DNA of 24,612 nt from DASTHG01 sp041498155 (GCA_041498155.1 JBGQHV010000029.1:1-24612); one strand, 5' to 3'; shown: positions 6,730-15,610, counted from the stretch's first letter. The notes: a model not told the origin generated them from the letters alone. Made by a program: numbers and translations.

Positions 6730-9036
6730 GTGTCGCACCGCTCATTCGTTGTCCTCGCTCTGGTCCTCACCGGCGCCCCGCTCGCCGCCCAGACCAGCGC
6801 CGGCATTCCGACCCCCCGCTCGATCCTTGGCTTCGATCCCGGAGACGACCGCAAACTGGCCGACTGGCCGGCCCTCGTGCGTTACTACCAGGCGCTCGCC
6901 CGGGCCAGCGATCGCGTCGACTACCGCGAGATCGGGAGGACGACACTCGGGGCGCCGTTCATCGCCCTCGCCATTTCCTCTCCGCAGAACCTGCGGCGGC
7001 TGGACGTCTACCGCCGGGCGAACGATCGGCTGGCCGATCCCCGCACCCTGCGCTCCAACCGGGATGCCGTGGCCGCGTTGCGCGACGGCCGGACGATGGT
7101 GTTGATCACGGGCGGGATCCACTCCGACGAGGTCGGCGGGAACCTGACGCCCGCGGTGCTCGCCTACCGCCTGGCGACCGATACCAGCGTGCGGATTCGC
7201 GGCATCCTGGACAACGTCATTTTGTGGCTCGTGCCGTCCCTCAACCCGGATGGCGTCACGATCGTGGCGAAGTGGTATGCGAAAACGCTGGGGACCTTCG
7301 CCGAGGGAACCGACCCGCCCGAGCTGTACCACCATTACATCGGGCACGACAACAACCGGGATTGGTACGCGTTCACGCAGGTCGAGACCCAGGTCGTCGT
7401 GGATTCGATCTACAACGTCTGGCACCCCCAGATCGTGCTCGACCTGCACCAGCAGGGATCGACCGGCTCCCGCATGTTCTTGCCGCCGTATCTCGATCCG
7501 GTCGAGCCCAACGTCGACCCGCTCATCGTCGAGGGGACCAACACGCTGGGGACCGCGATCGCCTGGGCGCTCGCGGGCGAGGGGAAGACGGGAATCTCGA
7601 TCAACGCGATCTACGACGCGTGGACGCCGGCCCGGGCCTACGCGCACTACCACGGCGCCGCCCGCATCCTGTCCGAGACGGCCAGCGGAGACCTCGCAAC
7701 CCCCGTGCAGGTGCCCTTCGACCGCCTCGAGCCAAACGCCCGCGGATTCAATCCGCGCGAGCGTTCGTGGAACTTCACCGCGCCGTGGCCCGGAGGACGC
7801 TGGGCGCTGCGCGACATCGTCAGCTATCAGTTCGATGCGTCGCTGGCGTTGCTCGACCACGCCGCCCGGTATCGCGACCGCTGGTTGCTGAACTTCCTCT
7901 CGATCCAGTGGCATGCCGTCCGCGGCTGGCGCGGCTGGCCCTACGCGTACGTGATTCCCCGCCAGCAGGACTCGATCGCCCTCGCGACGCTGCTCGGCAT
8001 CATGGCCCGGGGAGACGTCGAGATCCGGGTCGCCCAGCAGGCATTCTCGGTCGGCAATCAGCGGGTGGCGAGCGGGAGCTACGTCATCGTCCTGCGGCAA
8101 CCGGCCGCGGCATTCGCGAAAACGCTGCTCGAGCCGCAACACTATCCCGACCGGCGGCTGTACCCCGGCGGGCCGCCCGAACGCCCGTACGACGTCACCG
8201 CACACACGCTACCCCTGCTGCTCGGACTGACCGCCCTCCCGGTGAGCGATACGCTGCGGGTGCCGCTCTCGGCGCCCGTCGCTCCCCTGCGCGCTACGGC
8301 GGGATACCCGGGATTCGCGACCGGCGCCCCGCGCATCGGGCTGTACCGCTCGTACGTGGCCGCTATGGACGAGGGGTGGACGCGGTGGGTGTTCGACACC
8401 TGGAAGATCCCCTACGTCTCGGTGGTGGATTCCACCTTCCGGAGTGGCCGTCTCAAGGACAAACTGGATGTCCTCGTCCTCCCCGATCAATCCCCGCGCG
8501 ACATCGCCGAGGGGCTACCCCAGCGCCGCTACCCGGCACCGTACCCTGGCGGCCTCGGGCCTGACGGGATCCAGGCGCTGCGTCAGTTCGTCGCCGACGG
8601 CGGCACCCTGGTGGCGTTGAACGACGCGAGCCGGTTCGCGATCCAAGCCCTGTTGCTGCCGGTCCGCAATGTGCTCGAAGGACTGCCCGACGAAGATTTC
8701 TACGCGCCCGGATCCATTTTCCGGGTCGAGCTCGACCAGACGCACCCCATCGCCCGTGATCGGCCCGCCGATGCGGCGATCTGGTTCGAAGGCGGCCCGG
8801 CGTTCGACGTGCTCGATTCGACCCAGGTGCGTGTGGTGGCGCGCTATCCGGACGATCCTGCCGACATCTTGCTGTCGGGCTGGGTGAGGCATCCGGAGCG
8901 TCTCGCGGGTCGGGCGGCGTTGGTGGATGTTCGGGTCGGGGCCGGGAGGGTCATCCTGTTCGGGTTCAGGCCGCAGTATCGTGGCCAGAGCCTGGCTACT
9001 TACCCGTTGCTGTTCAATAGCTTGCAACTGCACTAG
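6730..9036 (+). CDS. Secreted M14-family zinc carboxypeptidase-like protein
   Basis: A 768-residue predicted periplasmic or secreted metallopeptidase. The GTG start gives a signal peptide MSHRSFVVLALVLTGAPLAAQ. The M14 zinc site is visible as His131-Ser-Asp-Glu134 within GGIHSDEVGG and His240 in DLHQQGS, and a candidate general base Glu316 lies in LSETASG. The peptidase domain spans roughly 40-360. A long C-terminal region from about 530 (GLYRSYVAAMDEGWTRWVFD, LDVLVLPDQ, LRQFVADGGTLVALND) resembles a glutamine-amidotransferase-like Rossmann fold often appended to such peptidases, without an obvious catalytic Cys. It probably hydrolyses peptides or amide-linked substrates; the specificity is unknown. 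No good Shine-Dalgarno sequence is visible. It is followed by 59 nt of relatively AT-rich DNA before the next gene. Confidence 0.88.
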   Translation: MSHRSFVVLALVLTGAPLAAQTSAGIPTPRSILGFDPGDDRKLADWPALVRYYQALARASDRVDYREIGRTTLGAPFIALAISSPQNLRRLDVYRRANDRLADPRTLRSNRDAVAALRDGRTMVLITGGIHSDEVGGNLTPAVLAYRLATDTSVRIRGILDNVILWLVPSLNPDGVTIVAKWYAKTLGTFAEGTDPPELYHHYIGHDNNRDWYAFTQVETQVVVDSIYNVWHPQIVLDLHQQGSTGSRMFLPPYLDPVEPNVDPLIVEGTNTLGTAIAWALAGEGKTGISINAIYDAWTPARAYAHYHGAARILSETASGDLATPVQVPFDRLEPNARGFNPRERSWNFTAPWPGGRWALRDIVSYQFDASLALLDHAARYRDRWLLNFLSIQWHAVRGWRGWPYAYVIPRQQDSIALATLLGIMARGDVEIRVAQQAFSVGNQRVASGSYVIVLRQPAAAFAKTLLEPQHYPDRRLYPGGPPERPYDVTAHTLPLLLGLTALPVSDTLRVPLSAPVAPLRATAGYPGFATGAPRIGLYRSYVAAMDEGWTRWVFDTWKIPYVSVVDSTFRSGRLKDKLDVLVLPDQSPRDIAEGLPQRRYPAPYPGGLGPDGIQALRQFVADGGTLVALNDASRFAIQALLLPVRNVLEGLPDEDFYAPGSIFRVELDQTHPIARDRPADAAIWFEGGPAFDVLDSTQVRVVARYPDDPADILLSGWVRHPERLAGRAALVDVRVGAGRVILFGFRPQYRGQSLATYPLLFNSLQLH

Positions 9037-9056
9037 ATAGTTGTGATCTAGGGCTC

Positions 9057-9085
9057 TTGCTTGTTTTATCGTTATTTCCTATGGT
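9057..9085 (+). promoter_or_regulatory. Candidate sigma70-like promoter for the glycoside hydrolase-like gene
   Basis: TTGCTT (9057-9062), a 17-nt spacer and TATGGT (9080-9085) lie in the most AT-rich short stretch of the window. Initiation would fall about 3-6 nt before the ATG at 9096, implying a leaderless or nearly leaderless mRNA. That fits the absence of a Shine-Dalgarno sequence there. Confidence 0.4.
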
Positions 9086-9095
9086 CTAGCCCCCT

Positions 9096-10316
9096 ATGCG
9101 CTTCCGACGACTGGCCGGCGTGCTGTTGCTTGGGGCCGCGATCTTACCGAATCGCGGCCTTTTTGCGCAGCACGCGACCGGCCGGCCGCTGATCGAGCCC
9201 CCCCTCCGGCTGGGAGCCGACGGGAGTCGGGTCGCATTGCTGCCCATGAGCATCCGCTTCGCGCACCGGCGCGAATTTCAGTGGACTCGTCCCAACGCGG
9301 TGAAAGCGCTGTACGTGAACGCGTGGGCGTTCGGGTCGCCCCGCCTCTGGTCGCTCGTTCGGCTGGTCGATTCGACCGACATCAACGCGCTGGTCGTCGA
9401 CGTGAAAGACGACACCGGCTGCCTGCTCTACCGTTCCGAGGTGCCGACGGCGCAGGCGATCGGCGCCGGGGCGTGCGCCCGCACGCGCGACGTCCATGCG
9501 CGGCTCGACACGTTGCACGCGCACGGGATCTACGCGATCGCGCGCATCGTCGTGGCCAAGGATCCGAAGCTCGCGCAGGGCCGGCCCGCCTGGTCGGTAC
9601 AGTCCCGCGATGGCGGGTTGTGGCGCGATCGGATCGGGAGCGCCTGGGTCGATGCTTACAACGACTCGGTGTGGGTGTACGCCGGCCAGCTCGCGCGGGA
9701 AGCGATCGGCCTCGGGTTTGCCGAAGTGCAATTCGACTACGTGCGCTTTCCCGACGAGCCGCGCTCGCGGATGGCCTCGGCGATCTTCGGCGCGCGGCGC
9801 GCGGGAGAGAGCCCGCGCGAGTCGGTGCGGCGGCACATCCGCCTGCTGACCGATTTCGTGAGACCCCTCGGCGTGCCGGTGACGTTCGATGTCTTCGGTC
9901 TGACCGCCACGGTCACGGAAGGCGATCTTGGTATCGGTCAGGTGTGGGAGGACTTCGCGAGCGTAGCGGACGTCGTGCTGCCGATGGTGTATCCCAGCCA
10001 CTACACGCGCGGCGCGTTCGGCTTCAAGAGCCCGAACGCCAACCCCTATGCGGTGGTGCGGCTTGCTCTGACGGACGCCCTGGCCCGGTCCCGAGCCCCG
10101 CACACGGCCCAGATCCGGCCCTACCTTCAGGCGTTCACCCTGGGACGCCGTCTGCCCCGCTACACACCGACTGAGATTCGGGAGCAGATCCGCGCCGCCA
10201 AAGACCTGGGAATCGAGTCCTGGGTGCTGTGGAATCCCCGCAGCGTCTACCAAAGAGCCTCCCTTCCGCCGTATCCTTCCTTTGTGGGACGCGTGGCCGC
10301 CTCCGGCGGCGAATAG
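9096..10316 (+). CDS. Putative secreted glycoside hydrolase (DUF4015-like TIM barrel)
   Basis: A 406-residue exported protein with signal peptide MRFRRLAGVLLLGAAILPNRGLFAQ. The mature part matches the putative glycosyl hydrolase family DUF4015. Recognisable segments are VKALYVNAWAFG, INALVVDVKDDTG (acidic residues at a strand end), GIYAIARIVVAKDP, VQFDYVRFPDE, GVPVTFDVFGLT, DVVLPMVYPSHYTRGAFG, IRPYLQAF and GIESWVLWNPRSVY. The alternating strands with Asp/Glu at their ends fit a (beta/alpha)8 barrel. The carbohydrate substrate is unknown and activity is inferred from fold only. A terminator-like hairpin with a T tract lies inside the signal-peptide codons (9135-9164), which is unusual. Confidence 0.85.
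   Translation: MRFRRLAGVLLLGAAILPNRGLFAQHATGRPLIEPPLRLGADGSRVALLPMSIRFAHRREFQWTRPNAVKALYVNAWAFGSPRLWSLVRLVDSTDINALVVDVKDDTGCLLYRSEVPTAQAIGAGACARTRDVHARLDTLHAHGIYAIARIVVAKDPKLAQGRPAWSVQSRDGGLWRDRIGSAWVDAYNDSVWVYAGQLAREAIGLGFAEVQFDYVRFPDEPRSRMASAIFGARRAGESPRESVRRHIRLLTDFVRPLGVPVTFDVFGLTATVTEGDLGIGQVWEDFASVADVVLPMVYPSHYTRGAFGFKSPNANPYAVVRLALTDALARSRAPHTAQIRPYLQAFTLGRRLPRYTPTEIREQIRAAKDLGIESWVLWNPRSVYQRASLPPYPSFVGRVAASGGE
9135..9164 (+). terminator. Intrinsic-terminator-like hairpin inside the 5' end of the coding region
   Basis: GCCGCGAT (9135-9142) pairs perfectly with ATCGCGGC (9151-9158) around an 8-nt loop, and is followed by CTTTTT. In this GC-rich DNA a T5 run directly after a perfect stem stands out. 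It lies 40 nt inside the glycosidase-like gene, so it could act as an attenuator or as the terminator of transcripts reading in from the M14 gene. Confidence 0.5.
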
Positions 10317-10355
10317 ACCCCGCATCCAGCCTGTCTCGACAAAGGAGTCCGTTGT

Positions 10356-11072
10356 ATGAAGCGTGCGGTCACATGGGTCGCCGCGCTGGCGACGCTTTCG
10401 TGTGGCGTCGACAGCGGCACCGCCCCGACGGCGAATGTCATCCCGCTGGCCGAAAAGGCGGCGGTCCAGCAGGCGCTCGCCACGTCGTTCCGCGGCGACA
10501 GTCTCTTCGCGAGCCTGGCGACCTTCGTCCTGCCCTTCATCGACCAGGCCACGCCCCTGGCCAACGGCCCCGGCGACACGACCAAGCTCGCCGCGTTCCA
10601 GCTGGAGGTGTCCGCTGGAACGCTCTCGGCCGGACTGTCGGGGGTGCTCGCGTGGCGCGGCTACCGTCCGGCCTCCGAGACGGTGGACTCAGTGGTCCTC
10701 GTGATCGGCGGTGGATCCACTCCACCGCTGGACGATTCGCTCAGCGCGGGTGGGGCGTTCGACACGCCGGGGTCTGGCACGGCCTGGGTGATCGCGCAGG
10801 CGCCGGATTCGAGCGTGCAAACCTGGCTCGCCCGCACCGGGGCGCTGAGTGTCAGCAGCGCGACCTACGGCAGCCCCAGCACGCTCGTCCAGCAGGGTCT
10901 CATTTGGACCCGCTTTCGCGGGACGCTGGTGGGTGCGACGCACGTAACCGCGAAGCTGATTCCGGATTCGGCGACGACGGTGAGCGCGGGCTGGACGTTT
11001 TCGAGCGGGCTCGAAGCGGTCAGGCTGGAGGTTACGCCGGCGCCGGCTGGAGCCCGGGCTCCCATTCCGTGA
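10356..11072 (+). CDS. Putative lipoprotein of unknown function
   Basis: 238 residues, family not recognised. It has a good ribosome-binding site (AAAGGAG, 9 nt before ATG). The N-terminus is MKRAVTWVAALATLSC, where Cys16 probably takes the lipid, although Thr-Leu-Ser-Cys is not an ideal lipobox. The mature part has alternating polar and hydrophobic stretches (FQLEVSAGTLSAGLSGVLAW, DSVVLVIGGG, HVTAKLIPDS) that suggest a beta-rich extracytoplasmic domain. Conserved catalytic residues are not evident. It lies 39 nt after the glycosidase-like gene on the same strand and may be co-transcribed with it. Its last 41 nt overlap the end of the convergent aconitase-like gene. Confidence 0.7.
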   Translation: MKRAVTWVAALATLSCGVDSGTAPTANVIPLAEKAAVQQALATSFRGDSLFASLATFVLPFIDQATPLANGPGDTTKLAAFQLEVSAGTLSAGLSGVLAWRGYRPASETVDSVVLVIGGGSTPPLDDSLSAGGAFDTPGSGTAWVIAQAPDSSVQTWLARTGALSVSSATYGSPSTLVQQGLIWTRFRGTLVGATHVTAKLIPDSATTVSAGWTFSSGLEAVRLEVTPAPAGARAPIP

Positions 11073-13059
11073 TGTAGCCCGCGACAGCGGAGGCGGCCAC
11101 GGTGTAGGGATTGGCGAGGTAGAGCTGCCCCGGCCCGGAGCGGCCGGGAAAATTGCGGTTGATCGCGCTGATGGTCACTTCGTCCTTGCCGCGGGATACG
11201 CCCGGCCCGGCGTTGATGCACGCGCCGCACGACGGCTCGAGAAACTGGGCGCCCACCTGCCGGAACACCTCTAGGTAGCCCCGCTCCTCGCAATAGCGTT
11301 TAACGTCCTGTGAGCCGCACTGGATGAAGAACCGCACGCCGGGCGCCACGCGCTCACCGCGGTCCACCGCCTCCTGCAACACCCTGGCGTACATGTCCAT
11401 GTCTTCCTTCTTGCCCGCGGTGCACGAACCCGCGTACGCAATCTCGACGTTCACGCGACCGGGAAGCTCATCGATGTGGAGCCCGTTCCCGGGATCGCCG
11501 GGTAGCGCGACCATCGGCCGGAGAGCGGCGGCGTCGATATCGATCGTTTCGCAATACGCGGCATCGGGATCGCTGGCGAGGTCCGCGCAGCATCGTTCGG
11601 CCGCGGCGCGGGACATCCCGCGATACTCCATCAGGTAAGCGACGGTTCTGGCGTCCGGCGCTACGTACCCGGTGAAGCCGCCGACTTCCGCCGTCATATT
11701 CGTCATGGTCGCCCGCTCGTCGACCGACAGCGCCTCGATCGCCGAGCCGGAGTATTCGACCAGCTTCCCGATGGCCTGCCCGCTCTTCACGTAGGGGTGG
11801 CGCAGGATCTCGAGCATGAAATCCTTGGCCGTCACGTTGTCCTGCTTCCGGCCGTGCACCACGACCCGCACGGTTTCGGGCACCGTGACGCGCACGTCGC
11901 GCGTGATCCACGAGTTGAAGATCGCGGTCGTGCCCACGCCGAACGCGACGCAGCCGACGGCCCCGGCGTGCGGCGTGTGGGAGTCCGAGCCGATGATCAC
12001 CTGTCCCGGCAGGGCATGCGCCTCGAGGATCTTCGAATGGCAGATCGCTTCGGAGCCGTGCAGGCCGAGGCGGGTCAACTCGCCGTACAGCCGGACGCCC
12101 TGCTTTTCAGCGAAGGCGCGCTGCTTCTTCTCGAGCTCCAGCGCGACGTCGAGCAGCCCTTCCTTGACCCGTTCCGGCGTCATCGCCTCGCCAAGAAACG
12201 TGAGGTGATCGCGGAAGAACAACACCGACCCAGGGTCGTTGACCTTCTCGTCCGGACCGACCAGCTGCTCGAAGAAGATGGCGGCCATCGGCGTGACGTA
12301 CTCGTGGCTGAACCGAATGTCGGTCGCGACGAACCCTTCATCCCCGGGCTGGACCGCCGGGACCCCGATCTCGCCGGTGGAGCGGTCGACCACCCAGTGC
12401 CGCGCCAGGATCTTCTCCCCCAGCGTCATGGGCCGCGCCTGCGTGGCTGGTGGCGTTACCCGCATTTGCCCCTGCAGCCGGGCGACGTTGTAATTGAACA
12501 ACCCCCCGTACTCGATGATGCCGCGGGTGATCTCACCTTCCCCGGCGGTGAACGCCGCCAGGGGGAGCTCTTCACCGCGCCGCACCCGATCGATGATCGA
12601 GAAGTCGGTCGTCACCAACACGCCCAGGTTCTGGCAATTCTCCCGGTAGATCCGCTCCACGTTTTCGGCGACGACCAGCTTGATCCCGGCGCACATCTCG
12701 GCATACGGCGATTGCTCGCGGGACGAGCCCTTGCCGCGACGCTTTCCGCTCACCGACGCGACGAAGCCACCGGTGCGCACCGATCCGCGCCCTACCGGAA
12801 ACTCTTCACCGCACTTGAGGCCGAGGTAGGGGAAGTCCCCCAGGGTCTCGTCGTAGTAGTAGCAGATGTAGGCGGGGGTGATTTCGTCGGTCGAAATGTT
12901 GTCGCGCAGCTTCAGGGCAGGAGTCCACTCGAGGTCGTCACCCTCCAGCTGGCGACGCAGCAGCCCCGCGTCCTCCGTGAGGAACAGCACCCGTCCCTGG
13001 AGGCGCACCCGGTCCGGGAGCCGGTGCACGGGGCGGGCCTGCAATGCGGCGATCATCAT
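11032..13059 (-). CDS. Aconitase/isopropylmalate dehydratase superfamily hydro-lyase, swivel domain first
   Basis: A 675-residue [4Fe-4S] dehydratase. The order is LeuD-like swivel (roughly residues 30-190: LRDNISTDEITPA, GRGSVRTGG, GKGSSREQSP) followed by the LeuC-like large region (GSDSHTPHAGAVGCVAFGVG, YAGSCTAGKKED, EPSCGACINAGPG). The three cluster ligands appear as Cys546, Cys611 and Cys614. Aconitase A has the swivel last, so this is a swapped single-chain arrangement. The substrate (citrate, isopropylmalate, homocitrate or a methylated malate) cannot be fixed from motifs. The frame opens at ATG 13113, but I prefer ATG 13059: AAGGGGTGATC lies just upstream of it, and the longer start would overlap the start of the divergent gene. 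Confidence 0.88.
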   Translation of the reverse strand: MMIAALQARPVHRLPDRVRLQGRVLFLTEDAGLLRRQLEGDDLEWTPALKLRDNISTDEITPAYICYYYDETLGDFPYLGLKCGEEFPVGRGSVRTGGFVASVSGKRRGKGSSREQSPYAEMCAGIKLVVAENVERIYRENCQNLGVLVTTDFSIIDRVRRGEELPLAAFTAGEGEITRGIIEYGGLFNYNVARLQGQMRVTPPATQARPMTLGEKILARHWVVDRSTGEIGVPAVQPGDEGFVATDIRFSHEYVTPMAAIFFEQLVGPDEKVNDPGSVLFFRDHLTFLGEAMTPERVKEGLLDVALELEKKQRAFAEKQGVRLYGELTRLGLHGSEAICHSKILEAHALPGQVIIGSDSHTPHAGAVGCVAFGVGTTAIFNSWITRDVRVTVPETVRVVVHGRKQDNVTAKDFMLEILRHPYVKSGQAIGKLVEYSGSAIEALSVDERATMTNMTAEVGGFTGYVAPDARTVAYLMEYRGMSRAAAERCCADLASDPDAAYCETIDIDAAALRPMVALPGDPGNGLHIDELPGRVNVEIAYAGSCTAGKKEDMDMYARVLQEAVDRGERVAPGVRFFIQCGSQDVKRYCEERGYLEVFRQVGAQFLEPSCGACINAGPGVSRGKDEVTISAINRNFPGRSGPGQLYLANPYTVAASAVAGYITEWEPGLQPAPA

Positions 13060-13111
13060 CACAAGATCACCCCTTGCCTGGGGGCGATCAAGCGCATTTT
13101 CTTCACTTCCC

Positions 13112-13972
13112 ATGCTCGCGTTCTTGCTGCTGTGGCAGAACGGCGCTCCCGCCGCGGTGACGGCGCGCGCCGGGCGGTTTCAGAGCCCACGGGTCGTCGA
13201 AAGCTCCGGCGTCGCGGTGAGCCGTGCCCACCCCGGCACACTCTGGACCCACAACGACTCCGGCGATGGACCCTACCTGTATGCGACGGACCTCCGCGGC
13301 ACCGATCGCGGAGCCGTGCGGGTGTCCGGCGCTCGAGCCGTCGACTGGGAGGATATCGCCTTGGGACCCTGTCCCGACGGGCGCGGGGACTGCCTGTACA
13401 TCGGGGACACGGGCGACAACCTGGAACGCCGCAACAGTGTCACCGTCTATGCCGTGCCCGAGCCCACTCCCCCGATGACGTCCGCCGACACCCAACGGGT
13501 CACTGCGGCCGCCCTCACGCTGACCCTGCGCTACCCGGACGGCGCACACGACGTCGAAGCGCTCTACGTTTCGCCGCGCGATACGGCCGTGTATCTGGTA
13601 TCCAAAGGTCGGGGCGGGAGCGTCCGGCTGTACCGCGCGGGCCGCGAGACGTGGAGTGCACACCATCCGGTGACGGCCGATCTGGTCCAGACGCTCCCCA
13701 TCGTCCCCGACCGAAGCGCGGGTCGGCTCGTGACGGGAGCCGCCATTCGACCCGCCGGCGACCTGGTGGCCATTCGCACGTACACGGAGATCTACTTTTT
13801 CACGCCACGACCGGGGGGACGGCTTACGCCGAGCGGAAAGCCGTGTGCTCTGGGGGGGTTGGAACGCGTGGGGGAAGGGATCGACTTCCGAGACGACTCC
13901 ACGCTCGTGCTCACGAGCGAGGCCGACCCGCTCGGGCCCGGGACTATCGACACGGCGCGGTGTTCGCGCTGA
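13112..13972 (+). CDS. Secreted beta-propeller-like protein of unknown function
   Basis: 286 residues. The ATG at 13112 gives a hydrophobic leader MLAFLLLWQNGAPAAVTARA; upstream in-frame codons only mirror the divergent gene. The body contains ESSGVAVSRAHPGTLWTHNDSGD, DWEDIALGP, CLYIGDTGDN, DVEALYVSP, VYLVSKGRGG, LVTGAAIRPAGDLVAIRTY and LVLTSEAD. This is a recurring strand-turn pattern with Asp-rich loops typical of beta-propeller repeat proteins that often bind metals or act as esterase-like enzymes. I recognise the pattern but cannot assign a function. It ends 18 nt before the M28 peptidase, so the two probably form an operon. The 52 nt between it and the aconitase-like start must hold both divergent promoters. 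Confidence 0.72.
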   Translation: MLAFLLLWQNGAPAAVTARAGRFQSPRVVESSGVAVSRAHPGTLWTHNDSGDGPYLYATDLRGTDRGAVRVSGARAVDWEDIALGPCPDGRGDCLYIGDTGDNLERRNSVTVYAVPEPTPPMTSADTQRVTAAALTLTLRYPDGAHDVEALYVSPRDTAVYLVSKGRGGSVRLYRAGRETWSAHHPVTADLVQTLPIVPDRSAGRLVTGAAIRPAGDLVAIRTYTEIYFFTPRPGGRLTPSGKPCALGGLERVGEGIDFRDDSTLVLTSEADPLGPGTIDTARCSR

Positions 13973-13990
13973 GAAACCAGGAGACCAGAA

Positions 13991-15610
13991 ATGAATCTGC
14001 GGTGGCGGTACGCCCTCGTCCTCTTGCTCGTGACCGGCTCCCATCGGGTGGCGGCGCAGCATCCGCCGGCGACGATGCCGTCCCCCAGTGCGGCGGCGAT
14101 GGACGCGCACCTGCGATACCTGGCCGATGATCTGCTCGAGGGCCGTGGACCGGGCACCCGCGGCGGCGCCCTGGCGGCGAAGTACATCGCCGCCCAGTTT
14201 GAAGCCCTAGGACTGGAGCCCGCCGGCCCCGACGGCTCGTTCTTTCAACCGGTGGCGCTCGTGGGGATGAAACCGGCACCCGAATTCTCCTGGGGCGCGA
14301 ATGGCCAGGCGCGGAGCCTCAACTATGGCGACGACTTCGTGGCCTGGGCGGAAACGCCCGACTCCGCCGTTCGGGTGGCGGGCGCCGAAGTGGTATTTGT
14401 CGGGTACGGGATTCAGGCGCCGGAATGGCAGTGGGACGATTATCAAGGACTCGACGCACGGGGGAAGGTTCTGTTGATGCTGGTCAACGATCCCGGTCTG
14501 CAGGATTCCACGATCTTTCAGGGCCGGGCCCTCACCTACTACGGACGCTGGACCTACAAGCTCGAGCAGGGCGCCCGCATGGGCGCCGCAGCGGTGGTTC
14601 TGATACACACGACGTCCAGCGCCACCTACCCCTGGTCGGTGGTGCGTGGCTCGTGGTCGGTCGAGCAGTTCAAACTCGATCAGCCGCATACTCCGAGTCT
14701 CGCACTGGCGGGCTGGGTCACCGAAGACGCCGCCCGAACGGCCCTGGCAGCCGGCGGATGGGGCCTGGATTCCCTCATCCAGGCCGCAGGGCGAGGGGAT
14801 TTCCAGCCGGTGCACACTGGCCTCACCGCCGACATCGCGGTGCGCAGTACGGTCCGCCATATTAACAGCGTCAACGTGGTCGCGAGGCTTCCCGGTGCGG
14901 ATTCGGTACTGGGACGAGAGGCGGTGCTGTTCACCGCTCACTGGGACCACAAGGGCATCGGCCCAGTGGTGCGCGGCGACTCCATTTACAACGGCGCCGA
15001 AGACAACGCCTCTGGCGTGGCGGCCATGCTCGCCGCCGCCCAGGCGCTGACGGCGGTGCGGCCACGGCCGAAGCGAACGGTCCTGTTCGTCGCGACGACC
15101 GCGGAAGAGAGCGGGCTCTTGGGCAGTGAGAGTTATACGACCCAGCCCGTCGTGCCCCTCGCCCGGACCGCGGCCGTGATCAATCTGGACGTGACCAACG
15201 TGCGGGGCCGCACCCGGGACGTCGCGGCGCTGGGAGTGGAACGCTCGTCCTTGGGCATGCTATTCCGCCGCGCGGCGGGCGCCGAGGGACTGGTGGCCAC
15301 TGGTGATCCGGACCCGACCAAGGGATCCTTTTTCCGCTCCGACCATTTTCCGTTCGCTCGTGCCGGTGTCCCGGGCCTGTCGATCGAGCCGGGGATCGAT
15401 TTCGTCGGGCATCCCGGAGGCTGGGGACGGGAGCAGAGCACCCGCTACAATGAGGAGCGCTACCACCAGCCGGCGGACGAGTACTCGGGAGAGTTCGCCT
15501 ACGACGGGATGGTTCAGGAGGTGCGGGTCGCGATGCGCGTCGCGATCGCGGTCGCGAACGCCCCGTCACTTCCCGTGTGGCTTCCGGGCGCGGAATTCCA
15601 CCGTCGTTGA
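13991..15610 (+). CDS. M28-family zinc aminopeptidase with PA-type insert, secreted
   Basis: 539 residues. The signal peptide is MNLRWRYALVLLLVTGSHRVAAQ. The ribosome-binding site CAGGAGA is well placed. The M28 di-zinc set is complete: His317 (TAHWDHKG), Asp338 (GAEDNASG) as bridging ligand, Glu372 catalytic and Glu373 ligand (TTAEESGLLGS), Asp400 (INLDV) and His492 (YHQPADEY). Between the leader and the catalytic domain, residues about 100-290 carry a protease-associated type region (VVFVGYGIQAPEWQWDDYQG, GKVLLMLVNDPG, GARMGAAAVVLIH). It probably releases N-terminal amino acids from peptides in the periplasm or outside the cell, complementing the M14-like protein nearby. Confidence 0.94.
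   Translation: MNLRWRYALVLLLVTGSHRVAAQHPPATMPSPSAAAMDAHLRYLADDLLEGRGPGTRGGALAAKYIAAQFEALGLEPAGPDGSFFQPVALVGMKPAPEFSWGANGQARSLNYGDDFVAWAETPDSAVRVAGAEVVFVGYGIQAPEWQWDDYQGLDARGKVLLMLVNDPGLQDSTIFQGRALTYYGRWTYKLEQGARMGAAAVVLIHTTSSATYPWSVVRGSWSVEQFKLDQPHTPSLALAGWVTEDAARTALAAGGWGLDSLIQAAGRGDFQPVHTGLTADIAVRSTVRHINSVNVVARLPGADSVLGREAVLFTAHWDHKGIGPVVRGDSIYNGAEDNASGVAAMLAAAQALTAVRPRPKRTVLFVATTAEESGLLGSESYTTQPVVPLARTAAVINLDVTNVRGRTRDVAALGVERSSLGMLFRRAAGAEGLVATGDPDPTKGSFFRSDHFPFARAGVPGLSIEPGIDFVGHPGGWGREQSTRYNEERYHQPADEYSGEFAYDGMVQEVRVAMRVAIAVANAPSLPVWLPGAEFHRR

Noticed and set aside
11797..13085. Long plus-strand open frame antisense to the aconitase-like gene
   Set aside because: It is a mirror of a conserved enzyme and shows no domain, signal peptide or ribosome-binding site. 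Its tail also runs out of frame through the beta-propeller gene.
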